This document shows positions 43,705 through 52,610 of a stretch of 64,000 bases of DNA, in pieces. A program made the translations under genes and the position numbers. The notes beneath the pieces were generated by a model that did no database searches, was not told the DNA's origin, and saw only the letters and a list, made by a program, of their open reading frames with translations. Positions within the stretch are counted from its first letter, which is position 1. Each line of letters begins with the position of its first letter. This DNA is from an uncultured Mediterraneibacter sp. (lineage in GTDB: Bacteria > Bacillota > Clostridia > Lachnospirales > Lachnospiraceae), in NCBI GenBank assembly GCA_944381495.1, contig CALWLJ010000013.1, forward strand, positions 36,810 through 100,809, written 5' to 3'.

Positions 43705-44766
43705 TCAGAAATCTGTGTTCAGCAGGGGAGAGGAGAAGAATTATTTTACGGCCTGGATATATGGAATGAAGAGGCTTTCCATCAGCTGCAGGGAAGCTTT
43801 CCGGTCATCAGTATTACTTTTGCAAATGTAAAAGAACGAACCTACCTGATGACAAGGAAACGGATCAATCAGATCATAACGGACCTGTATAATAAGCATG
43901 AGTTCCTGCTGAAAGGAGATCTCCTGACAGAGAAGGAAAAGGCATATTTCCACAGTGTGGATATCGATATGGATGAGACTGCCGCCACAATGGGAATCCA
44001 TAATCTGGCAGATTATCTGTCCCGTTATTACGGGAAAAAAGTGCTGATCTTCCTGGATGAGTATGATACACCGATGCAGGAGGCATATGTAAATGGTTAC
44101 TGGGATGATCTGGCTGCATTTATGAGGAGTATGTTCAACGCGGCTTTTAAGACGAACCCATATCTTGAGAGGGCTGTTATGACTGGCATCACAAGGATTA
44201 GTAAAGAATCCATTTTTTCGGATCTGAACAATCTGGAAGTGATCACTACGACAAGCCCCAAATATGCAGATGCATTTGGCTTTACGGAAAATGAAGTCAT
44301 GGCGGCACTGGATGAATATGGTCTGTCTGGTAAGGCAGAGGAAGTGAGATACTGGTATGACGGATTTGCATTTGGAGATATAAAGGGAATCTACAATCCC
44401 TGGTCTATCATCAATTATCTTGATAAAAGAGAAATCCGTACGTACTGGGCAAATACAAGCAGCAACAGCCTGGCAGGAAAGCTGATCCGTGAAGGAAGCA
44501 AGGACATCAAGCAGGAATTTGAGAATCTCTTAAACGGCAGTTGTATCGAGGTATATCTTGATGAGCAGATCGTATATGACCAACTTTCTGTAAAGGAGAG
44601 TTCTATATGGAGTCTCCTGCTCGCAGGGGGATATCTGAAGGTGTTGAGCGCTGAGTTTATGGAGCGCACCGGAAGGATGAAATATCGTCTTGAACTTACA
44701 AATAAAGAAGTAAAAGTCATGTTCGAGTCAATGATCCACAGTTGGTTCTCGGATTATGACAGCTAA
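43705..44766 (+). pseudogene. Truncated AAA-ATPase-like / PD-(D/E)XK family protein
   Basis: The frame is open from 43705 and similarity is clear from LFYGLDIWNEEAFHQ (43741) to the stop at 44764-44766. Walker B KKVLIFLDEYDTPM and RAVMTGITRISKESIFSDLN are typical of the abundant predicted AAA-ATPases (pfam09820 type). The N-terminal Walker A region is missing and the C-terminal nuclease domain is cut off right after the SWFSDYDS segment. An internal ATG at 43849 would give 305 residues, but without Walker A it should not bind ATP. It is a decayed copy of a multi-copy family. Confidence 0.8.
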
Positions 44767-44861
44767 AGGAATACCGGAGGAGAAAATCCGGAAATACGGG
44801 TTTGCTTCTCCTGGGAAGAAAGTTCTGATTGGAAAGTAAGTTTTGAAGATAATAATAAATG

Positions 44862-44919
44862 ACAGACAGGCAGGAGCCGGGTGCGAGAGATCATCTCAGT
44901 CCCGGCTCCTTCTTGTCTG
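44862..44919 (+). terminator. Terminator-like hairpin
   Basis: AGGAGCCGGG pairs with CCCGGCTCCT and is followed by TCTTGTC. Confidence 0.65.
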
Positions 44920-45041
44920 ACTTTAAAGTAAGGGTACACAAACAGTAAAAATGTTCCTTGCCTCACAGAAAAAATTGTAATAAAATAGCAATATGTTTTT
45001 GGCAACCGGAGGAATGTATTTGTATAGAAGAGGGATCTGCA

Positions 45042-45584
45042 ATGAAGGAAGACATGAAACTGCTGATAGCTGATACTTTTACCCAGATGCTGGAAAAGGA
45101 AGATATAGACAAGATCACCGTGACGAAGCTGATAGAAAAGTGCCATATATCCAGGCAGACTTTTTACTATCATTTTCAGGATATCATGGACGTGCTGGAG
45201 TGGACGTTCAGACGGGCGACACAGGAGCTGGCGCAGGAGAGCCTGGCGGCAGGAGGACGAGCGGCGGCGCTCAGGACTTATGTTGGATTTGTCGTACAGC
45301 ACAGGAAAAAGCTGGAGAAGCTGTTGTATTCGAGAAGATGGGTCCAGATCGAGGGGATGCTCGTAGAGGCTGTCATGATGTACCTCAGGGAGATCGCTCG
45401 CAAGGAGGCTCCAGATATGGAGATCAGTTATGATGATCTGGATGTGATGCTCCGGTTTTATGCCTGCGGCATGGTGGGAGTGCTTATGTTATATGTGGGA
45501 AAGAAACAGCTGAATGAAGAGAAGCTTGTCCGTCAGCTGGAGAAGATTATAACGGGAAATATGTTCCCGGCACAGGATAAATAG
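45042..45584 (+). CDS. TetR family transcriptional regulator
   Basis: Starting at ATG 45042 gives 180 residues. DKITVTKLIEKCHISRQTFY followed by YHFQDIMDVLEW is the TetR DNA-binding region, similar to DhaS-like members. The C-terminal part is a ligand-binding bundle. The longer frame from 44958 is not preferred, since GAGGG lies a few bases before ATG 45042. No obvious target gene adjoins. Confidence 0.85.
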   Translation: MKEDMKLLIADTFTQMLEKEDIDKITVTKLIEKCHISRQTFYYHFQDIMDVLEWTFRRATQELAQESLAAGGRAAALRTYVGFVVQHRKKLEKLLYSRRWVQIEGMLVEAVMMYLREIARKEAPDMEISYDDLDVMLRFYACGMVGVLMLYVGKKQLNEEKLVRQLEKIITGNMFPAQDK

Positions 45585-45651
45585 ATATTCCGGTACGATA
45601 ACATCGGAAGGAAATGCATTTCCGGATGGAAGAAGGAATGCAGATTTGGGA

Positions 45652-45680
45652 GAGCGGATGAATAGGTCTGCTCTTTTTTT
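45652..45680 (+). terminator. Terminator after the TetR gene
   Basis: AGAGC pairs with GCTCT near 45652-45675 and is followed by a run of T. Confidence 0.6.
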
Positions 45681-45874
45681 ATGTTTATGCATGTTCCAAT
45701 CTGTCCTTACATTTTCTTAAATGTGTAAAAAATCTTTACAAATCCCCGATTTTGTAAATACAGATTTAAAAAATTGCGAGTCGAAAATTTTATTATTATC
45801 TGCTATATAAAAATTGTAAGCAATTACAAAACGGCTTTTTCAGGAGAAGACTACGGGAAGGAGAAGCGCCTTAA

Positions 45875-46369
45875 ATGGAAATGGATAACAGTATTTTTGC
45901 CGTGAAGCTGTATGAGATGGGCGAGCAGTATGGAAAGCTTCAGTGCAGGATCCGGGTCTGTGAGGAAAACGACAGAGACAGGATTCATAAGATGTTTCAG
46001 AAGGCGGCGGATGAGTATAAAGAAAATACTCTTCTGATGGAGGAAAAAGTACATAACTCCCGGTCCAAAGCTGTGGCAAAGCTGGCGGAGGCGCAGCTTG
46101 ATTACAGGAAAAAGACGGAAGAACTGATGAAGGGCCCTGTCATGGAGGCATTGCATTCGCAGGAGAGCAGTCCGGAGCAGGACGAAGAAGAAGCAGATAT
46201 GCTGTATGCGGAGTTCGCGATGGACTTTGCTACACTTGCGGTCCAGCAGGCGATGCTCTCTGTGCTGTCAGCCCTTGACAGGAAAAACAGTATTGACGAT
46301 GAAAAGGGTCAGAACAATAAAGAGGAGGATACAGAATGCAGGAAGTTAAGAAACCAAGAAAACCACTGA
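45875..46369 (+). CDS. Coiled-coil protein of unknown function, coupled to ftsH
   Basis: This 164-residue, very charged helical protein has no signal peptide or clear motif. Its C-terminus overlaps the ftsH start by 34 bases, which suggests coupled translation. It may be a helper or adaptor of the protease. A GGAAGGAG site lies about 12 bases before the ATG. The 205 bases before it are AT-rich with no identified gene. Confidence 0.65.
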   Translation: MEMDNSIFAVKLYEMGEQYGKLQCRIRVCEENDRDRIHKMFQKAADEYKENTLLMEEKVHNSRSKAVAKLAEAQLDYRKKTEELMKGPVMEALHSQESSPEQDEEEADMLYAEFAMDFATLAVQQAMLSVLSALDRKNSIDDEKGQNNKEEDTECRKLRNQENH

Positions 46370-48156
46370 TTTATTATTATGTGATTGTTATCATTATCCT
46401 GCTGCTGTTCAACTTTCTGGTTATGCCGTGGGCGGCGGAGCGTCAGATCAAGGAAGTCGGATATGATACGTTCATGAAAATGACGGATGAAAAGAAGATC
46501 GGTCTTGTACAAATTGATCAGCAGGAAAATGAGATTGTTTTTACCAATACGGATGAAGATCAGGTCTATAAGACCGGTATGGTAGAAGATCCGGGATTGA
46601 CGCAACGGCTCTTTGACTCCGGCGCAAAATTTTCAGGGCAGATCGTCGAACAGGCGTCGCCTCTTCTGACGTTTATCCTGTCCTGGGTACTGCCGATCGT
46701 GATCTTTGTCGGAATCGGACAGTATATGTCCAGGAAACTTATGAGCAAGGCAAGCGGCGGTCCTAATTCCATGATCTTCGGCATGGGAAAGAGTAATGCA
46801 AAAGTATATGTGAAGTCTTCCGAAGGAATCCGTTTTTCGGATGTAGCCGGAGAGGATGAAGCGAAGGAGAATCTCTCGGAGATCGTGGATTATCTCCATA
46901 ATCCAGGCAAATATAAGGAAGTGGGCGCGTCCATGCCGAAAGGCGTTCTGCTGGTTGGCCCTCCAGGCACAGGAAAGACCATGCTGGCCAAGGCAGTTGC
47001 CGGTGAAGCGAATGTTCCGTTTTTCTCCATGTCCGGTTCGGAATTCGTGGAGATGTTCGTAGGCATGGGAGCCTCCAAGGTCCGTGATCTGTTCAAGCAG
47101 GCCAAGGAAAAAGCACCCTGTATCGTATTTATTGATGAGATCGACGCCATCGGGCAAAAACGTGACGGACGCGTAGGCGGCAACGATGAGCGGGAGCAGA
47201 CATTGAATCAGCTGCTGACAGAGATGGATGGATTTGAGACAAATAACGGAGTAATCATCCTTGCTGCGACCAATCGTCCCGAGTCCCTGGATCCGGCCCT
47301 TACCAGACCGGGAAGATTCGACCGGAGGGTTCCGGTAGAACTGCCGGATCTGAAGGGAAGAGAAGATATTCTGAAAGTACATGCCAAGAAAGTCAAACTG
47401 GACGAGAGCGTGGACTTCAGCGTCATTGCCAGAATGGCATCCGGAGCATCTGGAGCAGAACTTGCCAACATTGTAAATGAGGCGGCTCTGCGGGCAGTAA
47501 GAGAGAACCGGAAATATGTGACGCAGTCCGATCTTGAGGAGAGCATTGAGGTAGTTATCGCCGGATATCAGAAGAAAAATGCGATCCTTACTGATAAGGA
47601 GAAAAAGGTTGTGGCTTACCATGAGATCGGCCATGCACTGGTGGCGGCAAAACAGACGAATTCAGCGCCGGTGCAGAAGATCACAATCGTACCCCGTACA
47701 TCCGGAGCGCTCGGTTATACCATGCAGGTGGATGAAGGCAATCATTACCTCATGAGCCAGGAGGAGCTGGAGAATAAGATCGCCACGCTGACCGGAGGAA
47801 GAGCGGCGGAAGAAATCGTATTCCATTCCTCATCCACAGGCGCCTCCAATGATATTGAGCAGGCGACTAAGCTGGCAAGATCCATGATCACCAGATATGG
47901 TATGAGCAAAGATTTCGATATGGTAGCTATGGAGACAGTGACAAACCAGTATCTGGGCGGAGACACCTCGCTGAGCTGCTCGGCGGAGACTCAGGCGGAG
48001 ATCGACCGTCAGGTAGTAGAGCTGGTGAAGAGACAGCACCAGAAAGCAGTCCGCATCCTGGAGGAAAACAGAGGCAAGCTGGATGAGCTGGCAGACTATC
48101 TCTATGAGAAGGAGACCATTACCGGCGAAGAGTTTATGAATATCTTAAATAAATGA
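46336..48156 (+). CDS. ftsH: FtsH-type ATP-dependent zinc metalloprotease
   Basis: This 606-residue protein has two membrane helices (~14-32 and ~107-130), the AAA ATPase with Walker A GPPGTGKT and Walker [12 protein letters not shown], the SRH region [20 protein letters not shown], and the protease active site HEIGH (~429-433) with a downstream Asp ligand in [12 protein letters not shown]. The protein is shorter than E. coli FtsH because the flexible tail is missing. It degrades membrane and cytoplasmic proteins. Its start lies inside the preceding gene. It may be an accessory FtsH, since Clostridia often have more than one. Confidence 0.93.
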   Translation: MQEVKKPRKPLIYYYVIVIIILLLFNFLVMPWAAERQIKEVGYDTFMKMTDEKKIGLVQIDQQENEIVFTNTDEDQVYKTGMVEDPGLTQRLFDSGAKFSGQIVEQASPLLTFILSWVLPIVIFVGIGQYMSRKLMSKASGGPNSMIFGMGKSNAKVYVKSSEGIRFSDVAGEDEAKENLSEIVDYLHNPGKYKEVGASMPKGVLLVGPPGTGKTMLAKAVAGEANVPFFSMSGSEFVEMFVGMGASKVRDLFKQAKEKAPCIVFIDEIDAIGQKRDGRVGGNDEREQTLNQLLTEMDGFETNNGVIILAATNRPESLDPALTRPGRFDRRVPVELPDLKGREDILKVHAKKVKLDESVDFSVIARMASGASGAELANIVNEAALRAVRENRKYVTQSDLEESIEVVIAGYQKKNAILTDKEKKVVAYHEIGHALVAAKQTNSAPVQKITIVPRTSGALGYTMQVDEGNHYLMSQEELENKIATLTGGRAAEEIVFHSSSTGASNDIEQATKLARSMITRYGMSKDFDMVAMETVTNQYLGGDTSLSCSAETQAEIDRQVVELVKRQHQKAVRILEENRGKLDELADYLYEKETITGEEFMNILNK

Positions 48157-48166
48157 TCTGTCGTTT

Positions 48167-48194
48167 GTCAGGCAGATCCCACGGTCTGTCTGAC
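48167..48194 (+). other. Intergenic hairpin after ftsH
   Basis: GTCAGGCAGA pairs with TCTGTCTGAC (one G-U pair). No T run follows, so it may be a weak terminator or an RNA-stability element. Confidence 0.4.
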
Positions 48195-48244
48195 GGAAAA
48201 TTGAGTAGGAATATTACAGAAGAAAAAGAAAGGCGGAGTTACCA

Positions 48245-49591
48245 ATGGGAAAGACGATCAAAGAGACAATGCAGGAATTTACCGTTAATCAGGCACTGAA
48301 ATATCTGGAGGGAAATCCGGAGGAAAATATTCCGAAACTGATGGCGTTTGTAGATAAGTTTATGCCGAAGGACTGGTATAGCAGTCAGAGAAATGCAATC
48401 CGCAGATCAATTGAAGAAAAAAATAACTGGTATCAGTTGATCCTGAGACTGTATGAACTTGATCCGGGCGTACGCCGGGCGTTCTTCCAGAACTTTATCA
48501 CCAATGCCAGCCTGAAGGGCAGCGCCACCCAGAACGAGATGATGGAGAAGTATAACTGCAACATTCCCTGGGCGATCCTGCTGGATCCTACTACAGCCTG
48601 TAACCTGAACTGCACCGGCTGCTGGGCAGCGGAGTACGGACATCAGTACAATCTGAGTCTGGAGGACATTGATTCTATCGTCCGCCAGGGAAAAGAACTG
48701 GGAACATACATGTATATCTACACAGGCGGCGAGCCGACTGTACGGAAGAAAGATATATTCAAGATCTGTGAGATGCATCCGGACTGTGAGTTCCTTGCAT
48801 TTACAAACGGAACGATGATCGATGAAGAGTTCTGTCAGGAGATGCTGCGAGTGAAGAACTTCGTTCCGGCCATCAGTCTGGAAGGTTTTGAGAAGGCAAA
48901 TGACGGCCGGAGAGGTGAGGGCGTATATCAGAAGGTACGCCATGCCATGGAGCTGATGAAGAAAAACAAACTTCCATTCGGTATATCTGTCTGCTATACA
49001 AGCCAGAACTTCGAGGACGTCAGCAGCGAAGCGTTCTATGACATGATGATCGAGAGCGGGGCCCTCTTCGTATGGTACTTCCACTACATGCCGGTAGGAC
49101 ACGGCGCAGTGACAGACCTTCTGCCGACACCGGAACAGAGAGAGGCAATGTATCACCGGATCCGTCATTTCCGTCAGACAAAGCCGATCTTCGGCATGGA
49201 CTTCCAGAACGACGGAGAGTACGTGGGCGGCTGCATTGCAGGAGGAAGAAGGTATCTGCACATCAATGCCAAGGGAGATGTGGAACCTTGCGTATTTATC
49301 CATTACTCCAATGTAAATATCCATGACTGCTCCCTGCTGGATGCTCTGAGAAGTCCTATCTTCCAGGCATACCATGATAACCAGCCGTTCAACAGCAATC
49401 ATCTGAGACCCTGCCCCATGCTGGAGAATCCGGGCCGGTTAAGAGAAATGGTAAAAGAGACCGGAGCCGTGAATACGGACTATCAGGATCCGGAGAGCGC
49501 GGAGGAGCTGTGCGAGAGATGCGTGCCTTACGCGAAGGAATGGAAACCGACGGCAGATAAACTGTGGGCGGAAAGCCATCCAACTGTATAG
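48245..49591 (+). CDS. Radical SAM enzyme with C-terminal cysteine region
   Basis: This 448-residue protein has the radical SAM cluster motif CNLNCTGCWAAEYG (~118-131) and the glycine-rich GGEP site (IYTGGEPTVRKKD). The first ~110 residues form a helical domain (EFTVNQALKYLEGNPEENI) not seen in most radical SAM enzymes. Several cysteines lie toward the C-terminus (GGCIAGGRRYL, VEPCVFIHYS, RPCPMLENPGRL, ELCERCVPYA), which suggests a second, SPASM-like cluster. It is alone in its transcription unit and no precursor peptide is visible next to it, so it is unlikely to be a peptide-modifying maturase. Its reaction is unknown. Confidence 0.82.
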   Translation: MGKTIKETMQEFTVNQALKYLEGNPEENIPKLMAFVDKFMPKDWYSSQRNAIRRSIEEKNNWYQLILRLYELDPGVRRAFFQNFITNASLKGSATQNEMMEKYNCNIPWAILLDPTTACNLNCTGCWAAEYGHQYNLSLEDIDSIVRQGKELGTYMYIYTGGEPTVRKKDIFKICEMHPDCEFLAFTNGTMIDEEFCQEMLRVKNFVPAISLEGFEKANDGRRGEGVYQKVRHAMELMKKNKLPFGISVCYTSQNFEDVSSEAFYDMMIESGALFVWYFHYMPVGHGAVTDLLPTPEQREAMYHRIRHFRQTKPIFGMDFQNDGEYVGGCIAGGRRYLHINAKGDVEPCVFIHYSNVNIHDCSLLDALRSPIFQAYHDNQPFNSNHLRPCPMLENPGRLREMVKETGAVNTDYQDPESAEELCERCVPYAKEWKPTADKLWAESHPTV

Positions 49592-49594
49592 TAC

Positions 49595-49910
49595 ACTGAC
49601 TTCAATGATTAAACATCCGAAAACAGAGGTGTCTCTAAAACGTATTCTGCGGGGGTGGAGATGGCGTCCGGGCTCCGCTCCAGGGTATAAGTTAAAACTA
49701 AGAGTTTCGGGGACAGACTAAATACAAGGACTGTCGGTGAACAACTCGCCTTTGGCTCAGACAATTTCACCGCCAGCCCTAACGTCTGTCCCCGGAACTC
49801 TAAGTTTAACTAATACCCTTCCGAAGTCACCCGGACGCCATCTCCACCCCCCGCAGAAAGGTTTTTCGAGATCGGCTCTGTTTTCTGGGATGTTCAAGGC
49901 GGAAGTCAGT
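49595..49910. repeat. Long palindromic element (316 bases) after the radical SAM gene
   Basis: The outer arms ACTGACTTC and GAAGTCAGT frame an imperfect palindrome. GAAAACAGAG opposes CTCTGTTTTC, a perfect 20-base pairing around GGGTGGAGATGGCGTCCGGG opposes its complement, and inner arms with TTTCGGGGACAGAC oppose GTCTGTCCCCGGAA. The whole folds as one very long hairpin with a short unpaired centre near 49725-49785. Outer arms recur at 61343-61461. No protein-coding gene is contained. Confidence 0.85.
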
Positions 49911-49933
49911 GGACAAACAGCTGACAAACCAAA

Positions 49934-49980
49934 GGCGCGGCCGGGAGGTCTTACAAATGGTAAGTTTCCCAAGCCGCGCC
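49934..49980. repeat. Small palindrome (47 bases)
   Basis: GGCGCGGC (49934-49941) pairs with GCCGCGCC (49973-49980), with an inner CTTAC/GTAAG stem. Confidence 0.8.
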
Positions 49981-50021
49981 ACTTTGAATTTCTGACTGTT
50001 CAGGACTGTTTCGGTATCTAG

Positions 50022-50159
50022 CTGTCAAGGCGCTGTGTTGTCACGAAGGCCCGTAGCAGAGCGCCGGCACTTTGGCCGCGTCCTTTGCGGCCTTACGTGT
50101 CCGCTGCGCTATGCTCCGAGCGAGAGCGTGGCCGCCGGGACAACACAGCGCCTTGACAG
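50022..50159. repeat. Element with 21-base terminal inverted repeats (138 bases)
   Basis: CTGTCAAGGCGCTGTGTTG continues to 50042, and its perfect reverse complement is at 50139-50159. The GC-rich interior (about 96 bases) contains no reading frame of note. Size and ends are MITE-like. Confidence 0.82.
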
Positions 50160-50187
50160 CGGCCTTCCGGGAACAACTGAACAAAAA

Positions 50188-51492
50188 TCACCGTGCCTTT
50201 GCGTTGGGATAGATCTGCTCCATTTTTTGATCATCGAAGTTTGTGTCTATGATCTGTTCCCATCCGCTGTCGGCGGCGGGGCCGCCGGCCCGGTCGCTAT
50301 ATCGTATGAGGGCGGCTGAGGAGATCAGGATATCTGCCGCCATGAAGACGACAAGGATCCAGGTGGCAATGTATCCGGCGATTTTCGGGATTTTTTCGAT
50401 CCAGCGGGAAAAATGTGGATATAAGCCTTTGATCCAGACCACAGCAGCAATCCCCCAGAAGAAACAGTAGAGAAGATTGATCCTTCCGCCCAGATTGAAA
50501 GGAATCTTGCTGTAGTCCCAGAAGACCTGGCCGAATACGATCTCCGTGAAAACGCTGCAGATATATTCGTAGGCTCCGCCAAGGAATGCGCCGATAAAAA
50601 AGATATGCCGGTCCGGTTTATCTCTGTCCTTGTACAGAAGAGCGGTAGCCAAAGCAATTGCAATTCCCCATACAATGCTGAACGGGCCCCATACAAGGCT
50701 GCTCCGGCTCATCCATACTCCTGCGGTAATGCGGCAGAAGATGGTTTCCACGATATCACCCAGAAAGGCCCCGATCAGGAAGAGCCAGAACAGCTTATAG
50801 AATCCGCAGCCCTCGGCAAATTTCCCCTCCTTTAGGATCTCTTCCGTTCGTTCTTCGATGACCGGGTAAGCCCGGGTCATACGACGCTCTACAAAACCGA
50901 TCAGTGACAGGCTGGCACGGCTGATCCCGGCGATGAACCGGTTTGCCGGATGCCCTTCCCGTACGGATCCTGTGTTGTGGCGAAGATGCAGGACCGCCAC
51001 AAGAGATACGGCGAAGTCCAGGGCAAGATAACCGGTAAGGCTCCAGACAAGGATCATCCGCAGCAGCTCCGGCATCAGATTATACAGAAACAGGAAGAAT
51101 ACATTTCCATATCGCAGTGTGATAATGCCCAGCACTGCCCAGAGCAGGGTATACTGGAAACAGATATATCCGTCGAAGTTCCATTTCTTATTTGAATAAT
51201 CCCACCATTTTCTGCGGTTTACAAGTTCCAGAGATTTTCCAGTGATCCATTCTACGATGGTAGCCAGGATCCCACATCCGATAAACTGGAAGACCGGACG
51301 TGTCATCAGTTCCGACAGTGTGACCGTCATCAGAACAGCGGCAACACCGTAGACCAGACAGAACGGTCCGGTGGAAAATCCACGGTTGGTAAATCTTCTG
51401 TTTTTGATCGTTCCGACCACAGCTTCTATGACCCATCCGATAAAGGAATAGATCAGGAGCAGCCAGAACAGTTCGGTAAATGTAAATTCCAT
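50188..51492 (-). CDS. CmpB-like (putative type IV ABC permease) membrane protein, duplicated
   Basis: This 434-residue protein has two related halves. Each half has about four helices and a repeating pattern: YSFIGWVIEAVVGTIKNRRF / NRGFSTGPFCLVYGVAAVLM in the first, and FLIGAFLGDIVETIFCRI / SSLVWGPFSIVWGIAIALAT in the second. GFST/GPF-type segments define the ABC_trans_CmpB family, whose function is unknown. No ATPase gene adjoins. GGATAAAACC precedes the ATG. Confidence 0.82.
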   Translation of the reverse strand: MEFTFTELFWLLLIYSFIGWVIEAVVGTIKNRRFTNRGFSTGPFCLVYGVAAVLMTVTLSELMTRPVFQFIGCGILATIVEWITGKSLELVNRRKWWDYSNKKWNFDGYICFQYTLLWAVLGIITLRYGNVFFLFLYNLMPELLRMILVWSLTGYLALDFAVSLVAVLHLRHNTGSVREGHPANRFIAGISRASLSLIGFVERRMTRAYPVIEERTEEILKEGKFAEGCGFYKLFWLFLIGAFLGDIVETIFCRITAGVWMSRSSLVWGPFSIVWGIAIALATALLYKDRDKPDRHIFFIGAFLGGAYEYICSVFTEIVFGQVFWDYSKIPFNLGGRINLLYCFFWGIAAVVWIKGLYPHFSRWIEKIPKIAGYIATWILVVFMAADILISSAALIRYSDRAGGPAADSGWEQIIDTNFDDQKMEQIYPNAKAR

Positions 51493-51668
51493 GGTTTTAT
51501 CCTTTCGTACTTTCTGTATTTGTTCCTTTGTATAAAACGCTAAGAAACATTTTTGTGTACTGGTGATATGATATCATACGTGGGCTGTTATGTCTATGAG
51601 TGGAAAAAGATTTCCGGCCGGGAAATAAAATGATATAATCACTAAGAATAAAGGAAGGAGCAGAAATC

Positions 51669-52511
51669 ATGCGCCATGAGATCGTATCAAGAAATCCAGA
51701 TGTAGAAGTGAGGTTTTATTTGTCGGTTGATGCAGGAAGTTATGTTACCCCTCACTGGCACGACAGCATAGAAATGGTATATATGATAGAAGGAAATATG
51801 ACGGTTTCCCAGGAAAACCAGCGGCAGGAACTCTGTCCCGGTGATATTATGATCGTTAATTCCCGGGTTGTGCATTCAGTTCTAAGTACGAACAATAAGG
51901 CGCTTGTGCTCCAGATACCGAAAGAGGTGCTGAAAAAATATGTTCCCGATATTGACAGCTTTATTTTTGAAGTGGAAAATCATCCGGAAAGCAGAGTAGA
52001 ACAGACAAGACTTGAGCGGATACGGAAGATATTCACAGATATGCAGGTTATCTATGATGTGCGCCCGGAAGGATATCTGTTAAAGTTCAACAGCCTTCTG
52101 TATGATCTGTTGTTTATGCTGATCCACTCCTATTCACATAAGATCGTTCAGAAAAATTTTGACAGGGAATATAAGTATCTGGAACGGCTGAATGAGATCA
52201 TGACATATCTGAAAGAGCACTACCGGGAGAAGATCATGCTGCCGGAACTTGCAGACCGGTTCGGGTACAACGAGGATTATCTGACACGATTTTTCAAAAA
52301 GCAGACCGGTATGACTATCAATGAATATCTGTATGCGTACCGCGTGACGAGGATTTATCAGGATCTGATGGGGACGGACAAGCCGGTAGGAGAGATATTT
52401 GAAGAAAACGGATGTACAAATTACAGAGTGGCAATGCGTGTATTTAAGGAGTTCTATGGATGCACTCCAAAACAGAAAAGGGATCAGATGAAAAGGACGA
52501 ATCCGAAATAA
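51669..52511 (+). CDS. AraC family transcriptional regulator
   Basis: This 280-residue protein has an N-terminal cupin domain (VTPHWHDSIEMVYMIEGNMT, then ELCPGDIMIVNSRVVHSV) that senses a sugar, and a C-terminal double helix-turn-helix (EKIMLPELADRFGYNEDYLT, TGMTINEYLYAYRVTRIY). AAGGAGG-like bases precede the ATG. The GH43 gene starts 99 bases downstream, so it likely activates that gene in response to xylo-oligosaccharides. Confidence 0.93.
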   Translation: MRHEIVSRNPDVEVRFYLSVDAGSYVTPHWHDSIEMVYMIEGNMTVSQENQRQELCPGDIMIVNSRVVHSVLSTNNKALVLQIPKEVLKKYVPDIDSFIFEVENHPESRVEQTRLERIRKIFTDMQVIYDVRPEGYLLKFNSLLYDLLFMLIHSYSHKIVQKNFDREYKYLERLNEIMTYLKEHYREKIMLPELADRFGYNEDYLTRFFKKQTGMTINEYLYAYRVTRIYQDLMGTDKPVGEIFEENGCTNYRVAMRVFKEFYGCTPKQKRDQMKRTNPK

Positions 52512-52610
52512 GTCGGAATCGTCCTATTTTTTAGTCGTTTTCGGCAATGTGAGGAGAGCAGATAGGTGGTATGATTTTATCAGATCAGAAAACGAAGAGG
52601 AGGGAAATCA

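Noticed and set aside
49737-50021. Reading frames inside the palindromic cluster
   Set aside because: They follow from the symmetric, GC-rich sequence, lack ribosome sites and resemble no family.
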